DNA of 5,750 nucleotides from Lachnospiraceae bacterium (lineage in GTDB: Bacteria; Bacillota; Clostridia; Lachnospirales; Lachnospiraceae). How positions within the stretch are numbered: position 1 is the stretch's first letter; each line of letters starts with the position of its first letter. Shown piece after piece: positions 1 to 4,403 of the stretch. The notes beneath the pieces are model-generated. The model was not told the origin of the DNA and did no database searches. It saw only the letters and a list, made by a program, of their open reading frames with translations. The stretch is from positions 1 to 5,750 of the forward strand of contig JAFOYD010000178.1 of NCBI GenBank assembly GCA_017391545.1. The letters are read 5' to 3'. A program made the position numbers and the translations under genes.

Positions 1-2082
1 CAGGTCGAAGAGGGCGAAAATGCCATACCGCCGACGGCACCGGTTCGTGAAGGCTATACGTTCAAGGGCTGGAGCGGCAGCTATGAGAAGATTATGGCGG
101 ATACGACATTGACAGCACAGTACACGCCGATTGAATATACGATTACCTATGTGCTGAATGTGAAAGGCGCTACAAACACGGAGTCAAACCCTGCGAAATA
201 TACTATAGAATCAGACAAAATCATATTTGCAGATCCGGCGTGCGAGGGCTATATTTTCCTGGGCTGGTACGATAACAGCAGATTTAACGGGGAGAAGATA
301 ACAGAAATCCCAAAGGGAAGTACAGGCAATCTCACTCTGTATGCGAAATGGCATGAGGCGAAAGGGCTTTGGATGACGGATGTCGATGACCAGACGTATA
401 CGGGAAAAGCAGTGAAACCAGATGACTTTACCGTTTATGATGGTCTGGCAGAGCTGACAAAGGGCGTGGACTACACCGTCAGCTACCAGAATAACGTGAA
501 TGCCAACACGAACGGAGGCGACAAAGCCCCATGCGTCATCATCAAGGGCAAGGGAAACTATGCAGGAACCGTGACAAAGACCTTCAAGATCCTGCCTGCT
601 GACCTTGCGGAAGCTGTGGTTGATGACATCGCAGTCGCATACAAAAATGGTGGTGTACAGACACCAAAGCCTGTGGTCAAGTGGAGCGGAAAAAAACTGA
701 CTTTAAATAAGGACTACGAGCTCAAGCAGGCGCAAAGCTTTACAAATCCGGGTACTTATACAGTCACCGTGTCCGGAAAAGGCAATTTTGCCGGAGAAAA
801 GAGCTTTCAGTTTATCATCATGAATGGGGATCAGAAGCTGATCAGCAGCGTGAAGAAATCAAAGATACCGGATCAGTCATATACAGGGAAAGCGGTCACC
901 GTGACAGGCACGATGCTGAAGCTGACAGACAAGACATATACACTGGCAGAGGGAACGGATTACACACTGGAATACGGTGCATGCATCAATGCCGGTACCT
1001 ACGAAGTGCTGATCCGCGGACTGGGCAAATACCAGGGAATCACGAGGACAAGCTTCAGGATTCTGGGAACGGACATCAAAAAGACAGAGGCAAAGTGGCA
1101 GAAGGAATATACCTACAATGGCACGGTGCAGACGCCAAAGCCTGTCATCACAGACAAGGTGACGAAGAAGCAGCTGACCGAAGGGCAGAACTACGAAATC
1201 GTATCCTACAGCAACAATATCAATGCCGGAACGGCAAAAGTAACGGTCAGAGGCATCGGCGCGTACAGTGGAACAACGACATTCTCCTTCAAAATTAAGC
1301 CTGCAAGTGCATCGGCGGTGACAGTAGCGTTTGCAAACGGCAGCAAAGACCAGCCCTACGAGAAGGGCGGCGTGAAGCCTAAGCCAATCGTGACACTAAA
1401 TGGCATCCTGTTGACAGAGGGAACGGATTACACGCTTTCCTATAAGAATAACACGGTATGTCCCGAGAAGAGTGGCAAGAAGCCGACCGTTGTCATCAAG
1501 GGAAAGAAGAATCTCACAGGCTCAAAGGAGGAGCCGTTCAACATTATCCGAAAGGACATCGGTGAGATCGGACTCCTGCTGTTACCGGATGTCGAATACA
1601 ACAGCAAAGCCGGAAAGTTCCGCACCACGCCACAGCTTTTTGACACGAACGGCAAGAAGCTGGCAGCAGGTACCGACTATGACAAGGATATTCAGTATCA
1701 GTCCGGTGGCAAGAATCTGGACAATTCTGATGCGCTAAATGCCGGTGCGACGATCACGGTCACAATCAAGGGAAAAGGTGCGTATGATAAAACAATCACC
1801 GGTACATACCGCATTATCGACAAGGGCAACAGTATTACAAAGGCAAAAGTCAAAGTCAACAAGACCTTCTACTACACAGGTGAGGACATTGAACTCACGA
1901 AGGATGACCTGACTGTGACACTAAGCAACAATGAACAGGTAAAAGACTATCGTATCATTCCATATCCGAACAACCCCAAGAAGGGCAGTGCGAAGTTCCT
2001 TCTGGTGGGAGAAGGAAACTACGGCGGTCAGAAGACCATCAGTATAACGATCAAGCCACAGGGCATGAAGTGGTGGGAATAA
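1..2082 (+). CDS. Large secreted repeat protein (InlB B-repeat plus Ig-like/MBG-like modules), C-terminal part, 5' partial
   Basis: The reading frame is open from base 1, so the true start lies outside the window; the internal ATG at 94 falls inside a domain and is not a credible start. 693 residues are visible. Residues 1-45 are the end of one InlB B-repeat (Flg_new-like; GYTFKGWSG, then LTAQYTP). Residues 46-117 are a second unit (GYIFLGWYDN, then LTLYAKW). Bases 373-2064 encode about seven Ig-like units with the pattern YTGK or VQTPKP, then DYTxxYxNNxNAGT, then VxGxGxYxG, then a TFKI strand. Proteins of this build are surface adhesins or cell-wall-associated proteins. The C-terminus stops just after the last unit with PQGMKWWE. 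No LPXTG motif, hydrophobic tail or SLH domain is visible, so any anchor or binding domain must be N-terminal or absent. The codons are richer in G+C than in the downstream ATPase gene. The ligand cannot be read from the sequence. Confidence 0.88.
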   Translation, partial: QVEEGENAIPPTAPVREGYTFKGWSGSYEKIMADTTLTAQYTPIEYTITYVLNVKGATNTESNPAKYTIESDKIIFADPACEGYIFLGWYDNSRFNGEKITEIPKGSTGNLTLYAKWHEAKGLWMTDVDDQTYTGKAVKPDDFTVYDGLAELTKGVDYTVSYQNNVNANTNGGDKAPCVIIKGKGNYAGTVTKTFKILPADLAEAVVDDIAVAYKNGGVQTPKPVVKWSGKKLTLNKDYELKQAQSFTNPGTYTVTVSGKGNFAGEKSFQFIIMNGDQKLISSVKKSKIPDQSYTGKAVTVTGTMLKLTDKTYTLAEGTDYTLEYGACINAGTYEVLIRGLGKYQGITRTSFRILGTDIKKTEAKWQKEYTYNGTVQTPKPVITDKVTKKQLTEGQNYEIVSYSNNINAGTAKVTVRGIGAYSGTTTFSFKIKPASASAVTVAFANGSKDQPYEKGGVKPKPIVTLNGILLTEGTDYTLSYKNNTVCPEKSGKKPTVVIKGKKNLTGSKEEPFNIIRKDIGEIGLLLLPDVEYNSKAGKFRTTPQLFDTNGKKLAAGTDYDKDIQYQSGGKNLDNSDALNAGATITVTIKGKGAYDKTITGTYRIIDKGNSITKAKVKVNKTFYYTGEDIELTKDDLTVTLSNNEQVKDYRIIPYPNNPKKGSAKFLLVGEGNYGGQKTISITIKPQGMKWWE
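373..2064 (+). repeat. Array of about seven Ig-like (MBG/YDG-like) protein repeats
   Basis: Approximate units by base are 373-606, 607-834, 835-1077, 1078-1308, 1309-1560, 1561-1830 and 1831-2064. Each is 76-90 residues and ends in a G-x-G-x-Y/F-x-G turn followed by a beta strand (for example GKGNYAG, GKGNFAG, GLGKYQG, GIGAYSG, GKGAYDK, GEGNYGG). Protein identity between units is modest. Some DNA tracts are nevertheless nearly identical: the 19 bases at 947-965 recur at 1415-1433, and the tract coding for VQTPKPV at about 654-675 recurs at 1126-1146 with few changes. Such tracts can support recombination between units. I placed the boundaries by eye, with an uncertainty of several residues. 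Confidence 0.75.
2028..2076 (+). repeat. Left copy of the direct repeat flanking the ATPase/DUF4276 cassette
   Basis: This segment covers the last coding bases of the upstream surface-protein gene. It recurs imperfectly at 4001-4043 in the same orientation, with identical blocks of 14 and 22 bases and a 6-base gap in the right copy. About 1.9 kb holding the whole two-gene operon lies between the copies. Confidence 0.8.
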
Positions 2083-2096
2083 AGAAGAACCAGACA

Positions 2097-2126
2097 GTGG
2101 CACTCCATAACGGGGTGCCGCTTTTT
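2097..2126 (+). terminator. Rho-independent terminator of the upstream surface-protein gene
   Basis: A 10-bp stem is formed by GTGGCACTCC (2097-2106) and GGGGTGCCGC (2112-2121), with two G-U pairs and a 5-nt loop ATAAC. TTTTT follows at 2122-2126. It begins 15 bases after the TAA stop at 2080-2082. It should separate the surface-protein transcript from the ATPase operon. Confidence 0.85.
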
Positions 2127-2146
2127 AAATAAAGATAAATCAGAGT

Positions 2147-2174
2147 TTGTTCTTGTTGTATTGATTTTTATAAT
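2147..2174 (+). promoter_or_regulatory. Candidate sigma-A promoter for the ATPase-DUF4276 operon
   Basis: TTGTTC (2147-2152) and a perfect TATAAT (2169-2174) are separated by 16 bp in an A+T-rich stretch between the terminator and the ATPase start. An overlapping alternative is TTGTAT (2156-2161) with TATATT (2179-2184) at 17 bp. Either gives a leader of roughly 50-60 nt. Because a strong terminator lies just upstream, the operon needs its own promoter here. I see no clear operator palindrome. Confidence 0.55.
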
Positions 2175-2232
2175 CGTGTATATTAATTATTAGAAGTGTA
2201 ATTGTTCAGGAAATTCATGGCGATATTGCATT

Positions 2233-2237
2233 GGAGG
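2233..2237 (+). promoter_or_regulatory. Ribosome binding site of the ATPase gene
   Basis: A GGAGG core lies 4 bases before the ATG at 2242. The spacing is on the short side but acceptable. It supports the start MNRLTKMKIEGYKS over the internal ATG at 2260. Confidence 0.75.
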
Positions 2238-2241
2238 ATTT

Positions 2242-3297
2242 ATGAATCGGTTGACGAAAATGAAGATAGAGGGCTACAAATCACTGAAACAAATTGAATT
2301 GGAAATTGGAAATATGAATATTCTGATTGGGGAGAATGGTGCAGGCAAATCAAATCTTGTGTCAGTATTTGATTTGCTGAAGGCAATCAGAGATTGTGAG
2401 TTACAGGGATATGTCAATCTTCAGGGAGGAATGAATTCCCTTCTTTATAATGGATGGAAGACAACAAGAGATTGCTATTGTGAAATAACGCGTGACCAAT
2501 ATATGTTTTATGGCAGGATCAGCGCAGATAATGCGGACACATGTTTTCTCTCACAGCAGGGTGTGTGTGATGTGACAGAAGGTCATAACCTGTATGAGAT
2601 AGAAGGATTTCGGGAATTAAAGGATAATGGCATCGTAAAGAAATTAAGATTGTTGGATGATATAGGAGTATATCATTTTCATGATACGAGTGTTACGTCT
2701 TTGATGAAAGCGAATTGTGATATCAATGACAACATTGAGCTGGCATCGGATGGGAGAAATATTGCCGCCATTTTATACCGAATCAGGCAAAATGATATGG
2801 AGACATATCAGTATATTGTGCGGATGGTTCAATTGGTCGCTCCCTATTTTAAAGATTTTATATTGCGGATGAATCCGTTAAAAGGTGACAAGATCAGACT
2901 GGAATGGCTAAAGTGTGGATGTGACATGCCGTTCGGTGCTGAACATCTTTCGGATGGAACACTGCGTTTTATCTGTATTGCAACATTGCTGTGTCTGCCG
3001 GAGGAAATGAGAAAGGACGTAGTCTGCATTGATGAGCCGGAGCTGGGACTCCATCCTTCTGCCATTACAATCATTACAGAACTGATGAAAAAATACGCTC
3101 AGGAGCGCCAGATCATTGTGGCAACACAATCGGTGGAAATTGTTGATGCATTTGAACCAAATGATATTGTGGTGGTCGATAGTTGTGCAGGGGAGTCAAA
3201 GTTTCACAGGCTCCAAAAGGAAGAACTGTCAGATTGGCTGGAAGATTATACAATTGGTGAATTGTGGAAGAAAAATATAATCGGAGGACGACCATAG
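2242..3297 (+). CDS. AAA/ABC-type ATPase (AAA_21, OLD/RecF-like; COG4637-type), candidate defence ATPase
   Basis: This 351-aa protein has the layout of the ABC-like ATPases found in OLD and RecF relatives. The N-terminus MKIEGYKSL is the typical first strand of these proteins. Walker A is GENGAGKS at residues 30-37. A middle region of about 180 residues is poorly conserved. It is followed by an ABC signature LSDGT (236-240), Walker B VVCIDE (260-265) with ELGLHP after it, and a switch-region strand IIVATQS (about 291-297). The position that is often histidine in ABC ATPases is Gln296 here. No TOPRIM domain is fused to it; that activity is probably supplied by the next gene, which starts one base after this stop. 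By family logic it should bind and hydrolyse ATP in the cytoplasm and control its partner, as in other ATPase-plus-TOPRIM immune systems. Base composition is visibly lower in G+C than in the flanking surface-protein gene, which suggests horizontal arrival. The ATPase assignment is firm; the defence role is inference. Confidence 0.9.
   Translation: MNRLTKMKIEGYKSLKQIELEIGNMNILIGENGAGKSNLVSVFDLLKAIRDCELQGYVNLQGGMNSLLYNGWKTTRDCYCEITRDQYMFYGRISADNADTCFLSQQGVCDVTEGHNLYEIEGFRELKDNGIVKKLRLLDDIGVYHFHDTSVTSLMKANCDINDNIELASDGRNIAAILYRIRQNDMETYQYIVRMVQLVAPYFKDFILRMNPLKGDKIRLEWLKCGCDMPFGAEHLSDGTLRFICIATLLCLPEEMRKDVVCIDEPELGLHPSAITIITELMKKYAQERQIIVATQSVEIVDAFEPNDIVVVDSCAGESKFHRLQKEELSDWLEDYTIGELWKKNIIGGRP
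3283..3287 (+). promoter_or_regulatory. Ribosome binding site of the DUF4276 gene, inside the ATPase 3' end
   Basis: The GGAGG core lies within the last codons of the ATPase gene, 11 bases before ATG 3299. The slightly long spacing and the one-base gap between genes suggest translational coupling or re-initiation. Confidence 0.65.
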
Positions 3298-3298
3298 T

Positions 3299-3946
3299 AT
3301 GGAGTACAAATATATCATGATATTGTGCGAGGGGGAAACAGAGGACCTGTTTGTCAGAAATATACTATCGCCGTATCTGCAGATGAAGAATGTATATACG
3401 GATACAGTCATTTTGGGGGGCGTATCACGATATGCAGGTATTAAGAAAGATTTAGAAAAGCTGGGTAAAAGCAGAAAATATGATTTGCTGACAACAATGC
3501 TAGATTACTATAAGCTTCCACAAGATGTTCCGGGAGTAAAGACTTGTAAAGAAGTGGAACCGTGCAGAATAGCGGAACATATTGAAAAAAGTATCCATGA
3601 GGATCTGAAGGAAAAAATGTTGGCAGGTCAGTTCTTACCATACATTCAGATGCATGAGTTCGAGTCACTACTGTTTTCAGATGTTGACTGCTTTGAAAAG
3701 TGTAATGGAATCAAACCGAAGATGATAGCTGAACTGAAATCAGAGGTTGGTGAATTTGAAACACCGGAACATGTAAATAATAGTGAACAGACAGCGCCAT
3801 CTAAGCGAATCAAGAGAATATTTGGTTCCTATCAGAAAACGATTGATGGCATCAGTGTGGCTCAGGCGATTGGAATAGAGACAATGATGAAACGATGTTC
3901 TCATTTTGCACGGTGGATTGAAAATTTAGTAGCGGAAACAACTTGA
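3299..3946 (+). CDS. DUF4276 family protein (TOPRIM-like, putative nuclease partner of the ATPase)
   Basis: This 215-aa cytoplasmic protein begins with a beta strand leading into CEGETED (residues 10-16), the acidic first motif expected of a TOPRIM-like fold. It continues with TTMLDYYKLP (65-74), carrying a second acidic position Asp69, and IQMHEFESLLFSD (116-128), a hallmark block of DUF4276 proteins. The C-terminal part keeps the family pattern KRI (about 169-171), then the SYQK-x-x-DG stretch, then CSHFARWIENL near the end. The length is normal and there is no frame damage. A GGAGG lies 11 bases before the ATG, and only one base separates it from the ATPase stop, so the two are almost certainly co-translated. 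Known OLD-like systems use a TOPRIM domain for metal-dependent cutting of nucleic acid, and I infer a similar effector role. A TOPRIM nuclease activity for DUF4276 itself is not proven by this sequence. Confidence 0.87.
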   Translation: MEYKYIMILCEGETEDLFVRNILSPYLQMKNVYTDTVILGGVSRYAGIKKDLEKLGKSRKYDLLTTMLDYYKLPQDVPGVKTCKEVEPCRIAEHIEKSIHEDLKEKMLAGQFLPYIQMHEFESLLFSDVDCFEKCNGIKPKMIAELKSEVGEFETPEHVNNSEQTAPSKRIKRIFGSYQKTIDGISVAQAIGIETMMKRCSHFARWIENLVAETT

Positions 3947-3959
3947 TTATAGAATCAAC

Positions 3960-4073
3960 AAAGGGGACGGTTCTCGGTGTATCGGGGAGCGTCGCCTGTA
4001 TCAGAAGACCATCACCATCAGGCCACAGGGCATGAAGTGGTGGAAATAATCAGGCACGCGGCACTCGATGACG
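3960..4073 (+). pseudogene. Decayed 3' remnant of a surface-protein gene paralogous to the one ending at 2082
   Basis: The frame ending at TAA 4047-4049 reads QKTITIRPQGMKWWK. The upstream surface protein ends QKTISITIKPQGMKWWE, so the remnant differs by a two-codon deletion and a few substitutions. At DNA level, 22 bases (4022-4043) are identical to 2055-2076 and 14 bases (4001-4014) to 2028-2041. Resemblance may reach back to about 3960 (KGDGS, comparable to GEGN) but is weak there. It also continues past the stop into one arm of the old terminator (4058-4066, compared with 2097-2105) before disappearing near 4073. The frame has a stop at 3930-3932 and no usable start, so this is debris and not a gene. 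The rest of the paralogue is missing and its place is taken by the ATPase/DUF4276 operon. Confidence 0.8.
4001..4043 (+). repeat. Right copy of the direct repeat flanking the ATPase/DUF4276 cassette
   Basis: This is the counterpart of 2028-2076. It starts about 55 bases after the stop of the DUF4276 gene and is the best-preserved part of the surface-protein remnant. Confidence 0.8.
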
Positions 4074-4103
4074 CTGAAGTAATATTGTATAGAAAAACCA
4101 AAC

Positions 4104-4136
4104 GCACTATATTTGCATAAATATAGTGCATTTTTT
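4104..4136 (+). terminator. Rho-independent terminator downstream of the ATPase-DUF4276 operon
   Basis: A perfect 11-bp stem is formed by GCACTATATTT (4104-4114) and AAATATAGTGC (4119-4129) with a GCAT tetraloop. It is followed by ATTTTTTG. It lies about 160 bases after the DUF4276 stop and beyond the surface-protein remnant. It ends the operon transcript, unless it originally belonged to the lost paralogue. Confidence 0.85.
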
Positions 4137-4258
4137 GCGTACATGTAATAATCTGAACGAAAAATATCGAAATTATATAAAAATAAAACGATAATACGGC
4201 ATGTAAAATTATATTAAACTATACAATATGCTAAAAATTGCAAATTTAGCAAAAAACT
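4137..4258. other. A+T-rich non-coding spacer with a small inverted repeat upstream of the promoter
   Basis: There is no open frame of note and the composition is strongly A+T. GCTAAA (4230-4235) and TTTAGC (4245-4250) form a 6-bp inverted repeat that ends 8 bases before the -35 hexamer. It could be a regulator site, while the surrounding A/T tracts could act as an UP element. Both readings are tentative. Confidence 0.35.
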
Positions 4259-4287
4259 TTGATAAATTGTTTGAATTGTAGTATAAT
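4259..4287 (+). promoter_or_regulatory. Near-consensus sigma-A promoter of the downstream surface-protein gene
   Basis: TTGATA (4259-4264) and TATAAT (4282-4287) are separated by exactly 17 bp, with A+T-rich sequence upstream. The expected transcription start is near 4294, which gives a leader of about 110 nt before ATG 4404. Confidence 0.8.
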
Positions 4288-4293
4288 TAACAA

Positions 4294-4397
4294 CATAGCT
4301 GACAGATTATGCAGTGTCGGCGAAACTGATAACAGGTGTAAAGGGGATATCTGGTGATGTTCACATGCACCAAATCAAAAATCCAAAAAGGGGGTTT
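4294..4397 (+). promoter_or_regulatory. Structured 5' leader of the surface-protein gene, class unidentified
   Basis: Three short hairpins can be drawn. The first is GCTGACA (4298-4304) with TGTCGGC (4315-4321). The second is CAGGTGT (4333-4339) with ATATCTG (4347-4353), with two G-U pairs and the loop AAAGGGG. The third is GGTGATG (4353-4359) with CATGCACC (4364-4371), with one bulged G. The second and third compete for G4353. Long leaders on adhesin genes sometimes carry riboswitches or RNA thermometers. I do not recognise a c-di-GMP class I or II core here, so the function is unknown. Confidence 0.4.
4388..4395 (+). promoter_or_regulatory. Ribosome binding site that decides the start of the downstream surface-protein gene
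   Basis: AAGGGGGT matches the ideal AAGGAGGT with a single G-U wobble. It is 3 bases from the ATG at 4398 and 9 bases from the in-frame ATG at 4404. The second spacing is normal, so 4404 is the preferred start; the difference is only two residues (MR). Confidence 0.7.
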
Positions 4398-4403
4398 ATG
4401 AGA

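Noticed and set aside
94..96. ATG at 94 as the start of the first gene
   Set aside because: The frame is open back to base 1 and the upstream residues (GYTFKGWSG) complete an InlB B-repeat, so the gene begins before the window.
981..1298. Open frame of 105 codons overlapping the surface-protein gene
   Set aside because: It lies wholly inside a clear domain-bearing frame, has no ribosome site and its product has no coherent motif.
2242..3297. ABC transporter ATPase or housekeeping RecF
   Set aside because: There is no permease or replication neighbour. The N-terminal FxGYKSL-type strand, the ELGLHP after Walker B and the DUF4276 partner point to the OLD-like AAA_21 group.
4001..4049. Right-hand repeat as an att site of an integrative element
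   Set aside because: The pattern resembles integration at a gene 3' end, but there is no integrase, the two copies differ by an indel and substitutions, and surface-protein paralogy explains it more simply.
4294..4397. c-di-GMP riboswitch in the leader
   Set aside because: Adhesin leaders often carry one, but the conserved class I and class II core sequences are not recognisable here.
2083..4397. CRISPR array, tRNA or retron-type non-coding RNA in the intergenic stretches
   Set aside because: No regularly spaced repeats, no cloverleaf and no reverse transcriptase gene are present.
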